The notes below the pieces were generated by a model. It searched no databases. It was given only the letters and a program-made list of their open reading frames with translations, and was not told where the DNA came from. Shown here piece after piece: positions 34,798 through 43,624 of a stretch of DNA of 64,000 bases. A program made the translations under genes and the position numbers. This DNA is from Desulfobacteraceae bacterium (lineage in GTDB: Bacteria; Desulfobacterota; Desulfobacteria; Desulfobacterales; Desulfococcaceae): contig JAABRU010000002.1 in the NCBI GenBank assembly GCA_011390755.1, positions 1 to 64,000 of the forward strand, in the 5' to 3' direction. Numbering within the stretch: the first letter of the stretch is position 1; every line of letters starts with the position of its first letter.

Positions 34798-35796
34798 CTA
34801 CTTTACATTTTTTTCAGCCAGTTCCGCCTCTTTTTTCAGGCGTTTGCTCAGTGCGGGCTGGGAAATGCCCAGCATTCTGGCAGCAATGGACTGATTACCG
34901 TTGGCCCGTCTCATGGCCTCATGCACCAGCAGACGTGTAATCCCTTTAATGGTGGGCAGTTCCCGCAGGGATTTAAAAGGGGAGTTTTCATCCGGATCCA
35001 AATCAGTAATGATACGGTAGCCCCGGTGTTCCCGGTCTATGCAGGATTTAAAGACATCCAGGGACAGCACTTTGGATTTATGACGGTTGACGGCCTCAAA
35101 CACCATATCCCGCAGTTCCCGCACATTACCGGGAAATGAATAGGTTTTCAGCAGGGTAAAGAGTTCTTTGGGAGGTGTCGGTCTTTTTTTGCGCAGGGTC
35201 CGGGCCGCTTCATTCAGAAAAAAATTGACCAGCAGGGGAATATCTTCGGGCCGTTCCCGCAGCGAGGGAACATGGATGTGGTGGGCACGGAGTTTGAAAT
35301 TGAGTTCCTTGCGGAATCTTCCGGTGCGCTGCAGTCCCCAGAGATCCGTACTGGTGGCCGCCAGAAAATCAATATTGACGGGTTTGGGATGTTTTTTATC
35401 GGGCGGCAGGTATTCTTCATCCAGAAAATCCAGCAGATCCGCCTGGGAAACCGGCCCGAGCAGACCGATTTCATCCAGAAACAGGGTTCCGTTTGCGGCT
35501 TCTTCAATCATGCCGTGGCGGAAAGAACCGTCTTCTTCGGTTTTTCCGAACAAAATCTCTGTAAAAACCGAATCATCAAAGCTGGAACCGTTAATGGCCA
35601 GCAGTCTTCCCTGCCGCCCTCTGACAGCATGAATGGATCTGGCAATCAGTTCCTTCCCCACCCCGTTTTCCCCTGTAATCAGAACCGGATGATCGGTTCC
35701 GGCAAGTGATTCAATATATTCGAAAATGGAAAGCATTTCCGAATTGCAGGTGATAATCTGGGCAAAAACATCTTTATATCGGAGGGTATCTTCCAT
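34798..35796 (-). CDS. AAA+ regulator of the NtrC type lacking the GAFTGA loop
   Basis: A 332-aa protein with no receiver or sensor domain. The AAA+ core has Walker A GENGVGKE (42-49), Walker B GTLFLDEI (103-110) and the sensor/R-finger region SLRERPEDIPLLVNFFLNEA, then FPGNVRELRDM. A Fis-type helix-turn-helix closes the protein (about 290-325, ANGNQSIAARMLGISQPALS). The segment that normally reads GAFTGA, which contacts sigma54, is replaced by GKTEEDGSFRHG (84-95). It may therefore bind DNA and ATP but not open sigma54 promoters, acting more like TyrR-type proteins (inference). Its stop codon lies in the target duplication of a MITE. Confidence 0.8.
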   Translation of the reverse strand: MEDTLRYKDVFAQIITCNSEMLSIFEYIESLAGTDHPVLITGENGVGKELIARSIHAVRGRQGRLLAINGSSFDDSVFTEILFGKTEEDGSFRHGMIEEAANGTLFLDEIGLLGPVSQADLLDFLDEEYLPPDKKHPKPVNIDFLAATSTDLWGLQRTGRFRKELNFKLRAHHIHVPSLRERPEDIPLLVNFFLNEAARTLRKKRPTPPKELFTLLKTYSFPGNVRELRDMVFEAVNRHKSKVLSLDVFKSCIDREHRGYRIITDLDPDENSPFKSLRELPTIKGITRLLVHEAMRRANGNQSIAARMLGISQPALSKRLKKEAELAEKNVK

Positions 35797-36141
35797 GGCC
35801 TGTTTTCATCTCCTTGTAATTTTTATTATAACCCCAAAATCCGGGCATGTCTGCCGGCCGGAGTTTTACAGATTCAGAACACGTTTTATGGTTTTCCGGG
35901 CCGAAAAAATGAAATCATTATAACCTGATCTATAGTTCACTAAAGTGAAAGAAAAATCAAGTAAATTTCTTATAAAATGAAAAATCTTATGATCTTCCGG
36001 GGCAAAAGGCAAAAGCAAAAATCTTGACACATTCGGATGTACATGATATTTCTTGAAAAAAATATGATATACATCCGGATTGTCAGAGATAATATATTTC
36101 AAAAAAAGCAAAAATTCAACAGACTCGGAAAGCGGGGGGGC

Positions 36142-38298
36142 ATGAAAGAAAATACAGACAGAGATTCCACTGATAAAAAAACTCCGGGACCGGATTTGAA
36201 AACGCCGGATGAGGATATGGTAAAGCCCCCTGATTTTTTCAGGCCGGACAATCCGGATAATGATATGGCAGACAGCGGAACCCTTCTGCTTTCCGAACTG
36301 GAAGCGGAAGAGCAGAAAGGGGCGGGCGGTCCTGCTGCTGCAAAAGATGCACTGCCGGAAGATATATTCCTGAAAGATGCATTTATTGATCCGGATGCCA
36401 CGACGCTGAGAGATCTGAAAAAAACGCAGAATTCCTCTGAATCCGGAGCGGGAAAAAAGAAAGATCTTTCTTTTGACAGCGGTACGGTGTTTGCGCCCGG
36501 CGGCGATCTGGATGCCATAAATCTGGAAGATATTTCCCTGGAGGATATTGTTTCCGATGATGATATTCCCGGGGATATATTCAGAGACAGTGATAATATT
36601 GCGGATGCGGAAACAATCGTAATGACGGACGGGCCTTTTGGGAAACAGAACAGTGAATCTGTGCCGGAAAAAACGGACGAACCCTCTTTTCTCTCGGATA
36701 TGCCGGATATTCTTTCTTCAGGTGATGATCTGGACTTTGATTTTGTCAGCAGAGAAGATGAAGGGATTTTGGCAGAAGAGGATGAAGACAGAGAGGAAGA
36801 TATTGACAAAGATGCCCGGACGGTTTTTGCTCCTGTTCCGGGAAATTTTGACAGAAATCTGAAAACAGAACAGCCGGAGAATGCGGCAGAAGAATCTGAT
36901 AACAGCGGTATCACCATGTTTCATCCGGATGCGGAAACCTTAATTGACACAGAAGATGAAAATATCACTGACAATATGATCCTTTCCCCGGATGATCCGG
37001 AAATCCTTTCCCCGGATGCGGACGATATTCCGGATCAACCGGATACGGAAAAGGAGACAATCCGTAATATAGAAAAAAATATTGAGGATGCAACGGTTTT
37101 TAATTTCACAGAAAGCAGCGCAGCAGTATCTCCGGAATCTGAAATCCCGGATGGACATTCCGTGAAAAATGACAGGGAAACAATGGAAGAGGATTCTTTT
37201 CGGGATGCCAGCACGATCATTGTTTCGGAAGCGGAGTTCCGGGATACGGATTTGGCTGATACGGACAAAGAAGATTTCCGGGATGCCCAAACCCTTATTG
37301 CCGCAGAAGCGGATATCATAAAAGAAGGAAAGCCGGAACAGTCTGCCCCGGAAAATGAAGAAGATATTATTTTTGAACTGGGGGAGGATGCCATCATTGA
37401 GCTGGATGAAGATGAAATTGTTCTGGATGCGGATGATATCATAACGGATACAAAAACACCTGATCCCGGTACCGAAGAAGATATATATGATCCCGATGCG
37501 GAAACAGTCATTGCACCAGCAGCGGCTCCGGCAGTTCCCGGAAGCGGGGAAAGAGAAAGGGCAGAAAAGGATTCTGTGATTTCTCTGGCGGAAGCAGATG
37601 AAAGGGCAGGGGAAGATACAATTCTGCTGCCCGCTGATGAAACCGAAGAACTCCCTGATTTGGACAGTATCACAGGGGATTCGGATACAGATAAGACCAT
37701 TCCGGATTTTCCGCGGCAGTCTGATGAAGCAGAAAGCACTGCTTCGGATGATTCTGATATTACAGATATTCAGAGTATTCTCAATGAACTGAAAGCAGCG
37801 GATCTTGGGAACACCCGGGAAAAGAAAGACAGCGCGGCTGACCGCGGTGATGACACCATCGGACTGCTCAATGCAATGGAAGAAGAGATAGGGCAGCAGG
37901 GGCCGGAAGAAGATGATTTTTTCACCCTGCCGGATATGGACAGCGAAACAGAACCGCCCGCGCCTCCCGATAATTTTTCCGCAAATATCAAAAAAGAAAA
38001 AAAGGAAAGCACCCCCGAAATTCCATCGGAAGCAGTTGCGGACAATGCAGCAGGTGACGTGCCCCCGGAGATAAAAACAGGCAATGCGAAAAAGGAGGCC
38101 GAATCTGAAGATAGTGCAGAAAAACATTATTTTTCCGTATCCCCCGGCCAGATTGAAAGCGCGATAGAACGGGTAATCAACAGAATTTTTACAGAAAGAA
38201 TCGAAGCTGTGGTAAAAGAGGTTATTGAAAAGGCGGTGGAAGAGGAAATGAAAAAATTCAGAGAGTTTTTCATCGAGGATGTTTCCGGGGGGGAATGA
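36142..38298 (+). CDS. Large, extremely acidic hypothetical protein
   Basis: A 718-aa protein from the ATG at 36142 (GGGGGG close upstream); the frame before it is AT-rich and was left out. Residues 1-640 are low-complexity and dominated by Asp/Glu, with recurring units such as DAxTLIxAEAD, DADTVIAPA and DADDI that look like degenerate repeats. The last 60 residues form an amphipathic helix (SPGQIESAIERVINRIFTER, IEAVVKEVIEKAVEEEMKKF), probably a coiled-coil or docking segment. I recall similar C-terminal helices in Desulfobacterales proteins with zinc ribbons, but none is visible here. No signal peptide, no known enzyme domain. Function unknown. Confidence 0.65.
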   Translation: MKENTDRDSTDKKTPGPDLKTPDEDMVKPPDFFRPDNPDNDMADSGTLLLSELEAEEQKGAGGPAAAKDALPEDIFLKDAFIDPDATTLRDLKKTQNSSESGAGKKKDLSFDSGTVFAPGGDLDAINLEDISLEDIVSDDDIPGDIFRDSDNIADAETIVMTDGPFGKQNSESVPEKTDEPSFLSDMPDILSSGDDLDFDFVSREDEGILAEEDEDREEDIDKDARTVFAPVPGNFDRNLKTEQPENAAEESDNSGITMFHPDAETLIDTEDENITDNMILSPDDPEILSPDADDIPDQPDTEKETIRNIEKNIEDATVFNFTESSAAVSPESEIPDGHSVKNDRETMEEDSFRDASTIIVSEAEFRDTDLADTDKEDFRDAQTLIAAEADIIKEGKPEQSAPENEEDIIFELGEDAIIELDEDEIVLDADDIITDTKTPDPGTEEDIYDPDAETVIAPAAAPAVPGSGERERAEKDSVISLAEADERAGEDTILLPADETEELPDLDSITGDSDTDKTIPDFPRQSDEAESTASDDSDITDIQSILNELKAADLGNTREKKDSAADRGDDTIGLLNAMEEEIGQQGPEEDDFFTLPDMDSETEPPAPPDNFSANIKKEKKESTPEIPSEAVADNAAGDVPPEIKTGNAKKEAESEDSAEKHYFSVSPGQIESAIERVINRIFTERIEAVVKEVIEKAVEEEMKKFREFFIEDVSGGE

Positions 38299-38424
38299 CA
38301 TCTGTTCCGCCATATTCCATAATCATATCAGCCCTTCAGGCTTCGTACCGCCCGACTCCTAATTGGCATTTTTATTATTCCACAGCAATTAGCAGATAAG
38401 CGTATTTTCTGGAGATTGAATATT

Positions 38425-38895
38425 ATGAATAAAGAGAATAAAACAGTTCCGGATGAATATCTTAATCATATTTCAGAATGTTATTCTATGGTTGCGGAAT
38501 GGTTACATAAAAAATCTCTTTCCTGTAAAGAAAGTGAATATTCGGTACATGAGAAAGCATCCGGCGAATATATAACGAAAAAACTGCATATTTATAAGGA
38601 CAGAAATCATCAGATTGCAGAACTCCTTCCTGTGGGGGCTTGGATAATCGGTGCTGACGGACGCATTGATTTAATCGGAGACTTTGACCAGCAGATTCTT
38701 GTTTATTTGAAAAATGATATTAAAACAGTATCTTCTGTAAACTAGGGCGCATCAGAAAACGGTAATTCTCTTTATAAAGGCTTTGAACAGGAAGGATGGT
38801 ACTGGATTGAAGATAAAAAATTTGGGAAAGCCCATGCATTAAACAAAGACCTGTTCTTTGATTTATTGTCGGAGGTATCGGATGAAGAGTTCTGA
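38425..38895 (+). pseudogene. Conserved hypothetical gene interrupted by an in-frame amber codon
   Basis: The frame opens at ATG 38425 (GGAG upstream) and runs 106 codons to TAG 38743-38745, then stays open in the same frame for 49 more codons to TGA 38893. The second part (GFEQEGWYWIEDKKFGKAHA, then LNKDLFFDLLSEVSDEEF) looks like genuine protein and is what I would expect as the C-terminus of this small family (first part: AELLPVGAWIIGADGRIDLI). A nonsense mutation is the simplest reading; stop-codon readthrough is possible. It is at the left edge of a defence/toxin island. Confidence 0.6.
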
Positions 38896-38986
38896 AACTC
38901 CGATTGACCCGATATGGGAATCTTATCAGGTGATTCCGGTTGCTGCTTTCCTTTTACCCTTTGTGCAAGCGAGGATAATGATATAA
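38882..38986 (+). CDS. Short ORF (34 aa), probably a truncated partner gene
   Basis: MKSSETPIDPIWESYQVIPV, then AAFLLPFVQARIMI. It overlaps the end of the interrupted gene and its stop overlaps the next start (TAATG). The sequence looks like the first third of a larger soluble protein cut short. No family is recognised. It may only serve translational coupling of the nuclease gene. Confidence 0.35.
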   Translation: MKSSETPIDPIWESYQVIPVAAFLLPFVQARIMI

Positions 38987-40212
38987 TGAGCGATAATATG
39001 GAAGAACTGAAAAAACTTCTTGAAGAAGTCAGATTGATTCACTTTAAATATGAAAAAATATTAAAATCGGATGAAAATGACTTTAATATTTTTTCAATAT
39101 TGCGCAATGACAGTGATGAAGTCAATCTCCATTCCAGATTCATATATGAAATTCTGAACCCTGCCGGAGTTCACCACAAGGAAGGAATATTTCTTGAATT
39201 ATTTTTGGAAACTGTCGGTATTTCAGATTTTGCAATGGAGGATGTAATTGTAAAAAGAGAATATAAAAAGATTGATATATGTATAACAAATAAAAATCGT
39301 CAGGCAATCATCATAGAAAATAAAATATATGCGGAAGATCAGGATAAACAGATTCAAAGATATTATGAAACTATGCAGCAGGAAGGCTTTGAGGATATTA
39401 AAATCATCTATCTAACTCTTCATGGTGATGAGCCAAGCAGTCAGAGCATGGGAACATTGGAGAATAATAAAGACGAACTCATTTCAACTATGTCTTATCG
39501 TAACGATGTGGATAACTGGCTCAATAAATGTATTAAAGATGCAGCAACATTTCCAACTTTACGGGAAACATTTGTCCAGTACAGAACATTAATCCAAAAA
39601 TTGACCGGTCAATATCATATAAAGGGATATATCATGGAAATTAAAGATTTGCTTATGGATGAAAAAAATATTCGTCTCGCAACGGATATAAGTCAGGCAT
39701 TGACCGAGGTACAAATAGAAATACAGTATCAATTCTGGAAGGAACTTGAATCCTGTCTGGAGAATAAAAATTATCATATTCAAAATGAAAGTAAAGTTTC
39801 GAGAAAGCATGTTGAATCATATTATACTAAGTCAAAAATGAATAAAGGTTATGGTATAAATATCAATTTGAGCGATATTTATAATAATGAAAAACTGCTA
39901 TTTCAAATATTGGTTCACAATAATGTTTATTATGGATTTTTTGTAGAAAAAAATGGGAAAAGTTATAACATTGATTCAAAATATGGTAATCTATTTAATA
40001 TAATAAATGAAATTTATAGTAACTTTCAAATAAGTGAAGGATCTTTTTGCTGGCGATATCCAACTCGTAAGTTTGAATTCAATAATGTTAATGATGAAAA
40101 TGTGTTTGCACTTGCAGATGATTCAACAAGAGAAAAATATGTAATGGCATTGGCAGATGAAATTGACAATATAATTATATCCTTCAAAAAAGAATACAAT
40201 GCCCAACTGTAA
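38986..40212 (+). CDS. PD-(D/E)XK nuclease-family protein
   Basis: A 408-aa protein from ATG 38986, coupled to the preceding stop as TAATG. The N-terminal domain has the PD-(D/E)XK pattern: an early helix NLHSRFIYEILNP, then YKKIDICITNKNRQAIIIEN followed by K (Asp ... Glu-x-Lys), and QIQRYYETM. This resembles the PF14281-type nuclease group found in defence islands. The C-terminal half is a separate alpha/beta region without an obvious motif. Codon use is more AT-rich than in the housekeeping genes, a sign of transfer. It is likely part of an anti-phage or mobile-element module; exact activity unknown. Confidence 0.65.
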   Translation: MSDNMEELKKLLEEVRLIHFKYEKILKSDENDFNIFSILRNDSDEVNLHSRFIYEILNPAGVHHKEGIFLELFLETVGISDFAMEDVIVKREYKKIDICITNKNRQAIIIENKIYAEDQDKQIQRYYETMQQEGFEDIKIIYLTLHGDEPSSQSMGTLENNKDELISTMSYRNDVDNWLNKCIKDAATFPTLRETFVQYRTLIQKLTGQYHIKGYIMEIKDLLMDEKNIRLATDISQALTEVQIEIQYQFWKELESCLENKNYHIQNESKVSRKHVESYYTKSKMNKGYGININLSDIYNNEKLLFQILVHNNVYYGFFVEKNGKSYNIDSKYGNLFNIINEIYSNFQISEGSFCWRYPTRKFEFNNVNDENVFALADDSTREKYVMALADEIDNIIISFKKEYNAQL

Positions 40213-40278
40213 ACCTCTTTTTCACTGTGAAAAGCAGGGACGCAATATTATCTGTGAATCTGAAGAGGACGTTGAAAA

Positions 40279-40527
40279 ATGGAACATGCTGTAGGTATTG
40301 GAGAAAAAATTGAGAAACGGTTTTCCCAGCTTCCTCCGGAAGAAAAAGCTGCCGTGATAAGCCACGGTGCCGCAGTCCGGTTTTCCGACCTGAACAATCG
40401 GCTCTTTCTGGCTCTCAGTAAAATCCGTTTTTTTGAAGAAAAGTACCATATGAAACTGTCAGAACCGGAGGAAAAAGGACTGCCTGATAATGCGGATTTC
40501 GAAATGCACGAGGACGATAGTATTTAA
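40279..40527 (+). CDS. Small antitoxin-like protein, C-terminus cut by a MITE
   Basis: An 82-aa protein (IGEKIEKRFSQLPPEEKAAV; RFSDLNNRLFLALSKIRFFE; GLPDNADFEMHEDDSI). A second copy at 41444 continues past MHED as YIMWHHWSEPAEKTGKQIEA, the ending expected for the family. Here that ending is lost where the element at 40519 begins, so the last residues and stop come from the insertion. The family resembles small helical antitoxins, and helices with MHEDY are common in such proteins. It may still fold, since the core is intact. Confidence 0.55.
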   Translation: MEHAVGIGEKIEKRFSQLPPEEKAAVISHGAAVRFSDLNNRLFLALSKIRFFEEKYHMKLSEPEEKGLPDNADFEMHEDDSI

Positions 40528-40654
40528 GAAAATATTTTTGAGGTTTCCTGTAGTTTCCTGTAGCCTGGGGTGAGGAACTAACACCAACAGATTCAGTATG
40601 TTGGGGTTCACTGCGTTCACCCCAACCTACCCCAAAACTATTATCTTAAACACT
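40519..40654. repeat. AGTATTTAAGAAAA / TTATCTTAAACACT inverted-repeat element
   Basis: Terminal inverted repeats AGTATTTAAGA and TCTTAAACACT bound 136 bp. The interior has a GGGGTGAGGAAC segment and a GTTGGGGTTCACTGCGTTCA palindrome. A related 85-bp copy lies at 53243-53327. This copy truncates the gene at 40279-40527. Confidence 0.6.
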
Positions 40655-40776
40655 ATATATCTGCAATCTGAAAACAACAAAATAAATATTGTTACAAGGG
40701 TATAACCCAACGCTTCAGCGGATTCGGTTTTGCTCCGCGATGCTCCCCAAAACCGAACATCTGAGATTGTCGTTAT

Positions 40777-41097
40777 ATGAACAGATTCAAAGAAGAAGTA
40801 TTGGCCGCATTTCATAAAGAAGTGCTGTTCACCTCACATGCGTTGCATCAGATGAATCTTCCTGAAAGGATGATTACCAAACAGGAAGTAAAGGAGACTG
40901 TTCTGTACGGAGAGATTATTGAAGATTACCTGCATGATATACGGGGACACAGTTGTCTGTTCATGCGGGCAGTCAGTCTTAACCGAATAATCCATGTTGT
41001 CTGTTCTCCCAAAAAAGATTATCTGACCATTGTTTCCGCATATGTTCCAAGCAGTGAAAAATGGGAATCAGACTGGAAAACAAGAAAAATTTTGTAA
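40777..41097 (+). CDS. DUF4258-family protein, likely toxin
   Basis: A 106-aa protein (FTSHALHQMNLPERMITKQE; LHDIRGHSCLFMRAVSLNRI; VVCSPKKDYLTIVSAYVPSS). The order H...R...GH...V.C.P....LxIxTxY fits DUF4258, a compact RelE/BrnT-like fold usually encoded beside YgiT-type zinc-finger proteins. It is 12 bp upstream of such a gene, so a toxin-antitoxin pair is inferred, with the toxin first as in mqsRA. RNA cleavage is probable but unproven. Confidence 0.7.
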   Translation: MNRFKEEVLAAFHKEVLFTSHALHQMNLPERMITKQEVKETVLYGEIIEDYLHDIRGHSCLFMRAVSLNRIIHVVCSPKKDYLTIVSAYVPSSEKWESDWKTRKIL

Positions 41098-41109
41098 AAG
41101 AGATAAAAT

Positions 41110-41379
41110 ATGGAATGCTATTATTGCAAAGGCGATCTTCAGGAAGGGGTTGTTCCCTATTTTGTAAAACGGAAAGGTTACCAGATTGTTATTGACAGAG
41201 TACCGGCATATATCTGCAGTCAGTGCGGTGAATATATGTTTCGGGAAAAAGAGGTTGACCTGATTCAGGAAATCATTTCCCTTCTGGAACAAAAAATAGC
41301 CATGATAATACCTGAAAATCTCAATCATGCCTATATCTGTAATGATTCTTCTGATATTCCGATTCATCATGCTTTATAG
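41110..41379 (+). CDS. YgiT-type zinc-finger antitoxin
   Basis: An 89-aa protein with two CxxC knuckles: CYYC at 3-6 and CSQC about 34 residues later (PAYICSQCGEYMF), the MqsA/YgiT N-terminal zinc-binding domain. The C-terminal helix (REKEVDLIQEIISLLEQKI) then ends early, without a full DNA-binding HTH, as in short YgiT proteins. It directly follows the DUF4258 gene and presumably neutralises it. Confidence 0.75.
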   Translation: MECYYCKGDLQEGVVPYFVKRKGYQIVIDRVPAYICSQCGEYMFREKEVDLIQEIISLLEQKIAMIIPENLNHAYICNDSSDIPIHHAL

Positions 41380-41443
41380 CAAAAAACCTAAGCAGTCATT
41401 CAAGCGGACAGAACTATCGCCCTGCCGCTTAATTCGGTGATAT

Positions 41444-41763
41444 ATGGAATACGCTTCCGGCATCACTGAAAAAATTGAAAAGCGGTTTTCCCAGCTTCCG
41501 GCAGAGGAAAAAGCAGCCGTGATAAGCCACGGTGCCGCAGTCCGATTATCAGATTTGAACAATCGGCTCTTTCTGGCTCTCAGTAAAATCTGTTTTTTGA
41601 AGAAAAGTACCAAATGAAGTTGTCGGAACCGGAAGAAAAAGGACTGCCTGATAATGCGGATTTCGAAATGCACGAAGATTATATTATGTGGCATCATTGG
41701 AGTGAACCTGCCGAAAAAACAGGTAAACAGATAGAGGCACTGGAACTTCCGGCTTTTACCTGA
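41444..41763 (+). pseudogene. Second copy of the small antitoxin-like gene, frameshifted
   Basis: ATG 41444 opens a frame matching the gene at 40279 (MEYASGITEKIEKRFSQLPA). At the T-run (6 T here, 7 T in the other copy) the frame slips by one base and stops early. The rest reads on in the other frame as MKLSEPEEKGLPDNADFEMH, EDYIMWHHWSEPAEKTGKQI, EALELPAFT, stop at 41761. So this copy keeps the family C-terminus and loses the frame, while the other keeps the frame and loses the C-terminus. Confidence 0.75.
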
Positions 41764-41824
41764 ATGATGGGGAAAAATGAAATTCTAACTGCTTACGAGA
41801 GCATCAATTTTATAAAAGTATAAA

Positions 41825-43624
41825 ATGAAAAATAAAGATTTGGCAAATCTCCATGAAGAATTACTGCATTTCCTGCTTAACTACAGGAACGAGTCGAAAT
41901 ATGCGGATAAACCCAATTTCCTGTTTCGACCTGCAAATGATACAGAAGCACTGAAGGAGGGACGCTGGTTTTATGACAGTCCTGATTCCGGATGGGTGAA
42001 TATTTATTTTGCCAAAAATGATCAGAAAAAATATTATGAGAATAATTTACAGTTTGGAATCAATCTCAACGGAGAGTGGAATATCAGTTTTTATGTGGCT
42101 AATTTTTCTCAGGTAAGAGATATGCCGCAGATTTGGGAATCGCCCATCAGAAATTTTTCCAATATTGCAAAGCGGCAGCCGGACAGATTTTCTGAGCGTT
42201 TTGATTCTAAACGGATTATTTTTTATCCCATTGATAAAAATTACCGAACAGGTCTTCCCGAAGCTATCAATTCTTTGCTTCAATTCTTCAGACAAGAACG
42301 AGAGTATATCGAATCTGCTGACAAAATAAATATTCCTCTGTCAATCATTCCGGAAGATATTTTTCAAAAATCGTTACAGGCGGTAAATGAATACAGAAAC
42401 CAACAGAAGGTTAAAAGAGTATATCTGAATGGATTTCATATAAAAAATTATCAGGGAATCAAAGACACTCAGATTGATGGTTTGTCTCAGAATCCATCGT
42501 GGATATTTCTTACCGGAGAAAACGGTTTTGGCAAAACCTGTCTGCTGAAAGCCCTGGCAACCGGTCTGTACGGAGACGAGGAAGATATAATTGTTCCGAG
42601 AAACAAAGAGTCAGGAATCAGGCTGAACTATACCTGTGTCAGTCAGTCAGAAAGAACTATCGAAATAAATAATGATATTAAACATCCCCTGTTTTTCCGG
42701 CCCTTGCAGGCATTGGCGGCTTATGGTCCATCCCGCCTGGAAATTCAGGCGCAGGACAGTCATATGCAGCAGGTCAGAAACAGTACAGCCACCTATAATC
42801 TGTTTCATACGGATGGGATATTGAAAAACATTGAGTCGGAACTGCTTATATCCTATTATGATGCACCGGCCAGATTTGATGAATTATGCAGCATGTTAAA
42901 AGCACTCATTCCTTCTTTGGATAGGATAGAACTGGATAAAAACCGGAGAAAGATTTTATACTACGAAAAGGCAAAAACCGATAAAGAACAGACCGGTATT
43001 TTCGACCCCATCGGATACGAACATCTGGCATCAGGTGTAAAAAGTATAGTGGCTATGGCCGGAGATATTTATCTGAGATTGTCGGATGCCCGGCAGAAAA
43101 TGCGTATTTATCTGCTGAAAAAAGCAGGACTGGAAAAAGACAACGATGATTATCCCGTTTATACGCCGGAAGAATTATTCGGGATTGTCATTATTGATGA
43201 ACTGGATTTGCATCTTCACCCCAAATGGCAAAGAGAACTGCCATCTTTATTGACAAAAGTATTTCCCAATGTCCAGTTTATTGCTTCAACGCACAGCCCG
43301 ATACCATTGCTTGGTGCCCCCCCTCACTCCGTTTTTCTGAAAGTTGACAGAACCATAGAGAAAGGTATTGATGTAAAACGATTGACTGCATTGGAAAAAA
43401 GCATCAGTAACCTCTTACCAAATTCTATTTTGACTTCGCCGATTTTCGATATGGAGGAGTTTTTTCCGCTTACGCATGACCGCAATGAACCCATAGAAAC
43501 AGCAGATTATTATCAAACGATTTTGGAGAGAGAATCTCTTGAAGACGAACTTCACCTGCTGGCACAAAAGTTTAAATTTCCTGAAAATTTATTAAAAAAA
43601 GAAGACAATGAGAAAGGTGAATAA
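41825..43624 (+). CDS. Septu-like (PtuA-type) AAA ATPase with N-terminal extension
   Basis: A 599-aa protein. Residues 1-195 are an unassigned N-terminal domain ([20 protein letters not shown]). The ATPase is of the SMC/RecF/OLD type: [10 protein letters not shown], Walker A GENGFGKT (231-238), ABC-like signature LASGVKS (401-407), Walker [15 protein letters not shown] (453-466) and H-loop ASTHSP (487-492). The next gene, overlapping by 17 bp, encodes an HNH nuclease. ATPase plus HNH is the layout of Septu (PtuA/PtuB) and of the retron Ec78 effectors, which act against phages. No reverse transcriptase is present. The long N-terminal domain is unusual for PtuA. Confidence 0.75.
   Translation: MKNKDLANLHEELLHFLLNYRNESKYADKPNFLFRPANDTEALKEGRWFYDSPDSGWVNIYFAKNDQKKYYENNLQFGINLNGEWNISFYVANFSQVRDMPQIWESPIRNFSNIAKRQPDRFSERFDSKRIIFYPIDKNYRTGLPEAINSLLQFFRQEREYIESADKINIPLSIIPEDIFQKSLQAVNEYRNQQKVKRVYLNGFHIKNYQGIKDTQIDGLSQNPSWIFLTGENGFGKTCLLKALATGLYGDEEDIIVPRNKESGIRLNYTCVSQSERTIEINNDIKHPLFFRPLQALAAYGPSRLEIQAQDSHMQQVRNSTATYNLFHTDGILKNIESELLISYYDAPARFDELCSMLKALIPSLDRIELDKNRRKILYYEKAKTDKEQTGIFDPIGYEHLASGVKSIVAMAGDIYLRLSDARQKMRIYLLKKAGLEKDNDDYPVYTPEELFGIVIIDELDLHLHPKWQRELPSLLTKVFPNVQFIASTHSPIPLLGAPPHSVFLKVDRTIEKGIDVKRLTALEKSISNLLPNSILTSPIFDMEEFFPLTHDRNEPIETADYYQTILERESLEDELHLLAQKFKFPENLLKKEDNEKGE

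Noticed and set aside
36940-38313. 457-aa minus-strand ORF opposite the acidic protein
   Set aside because: Phe/Ile/Cys-rich complement of Asp/Glu codons. The plus frame has the start signal and a plausible C-terminal helix.
38743-38745. TAG as a pyrrolysine codon
   Set aside because: Nothing in the window suggests amber decoding, and valS and the AAA+ regulator use TAG as a normal stop. A nonsense mutation is simpler.
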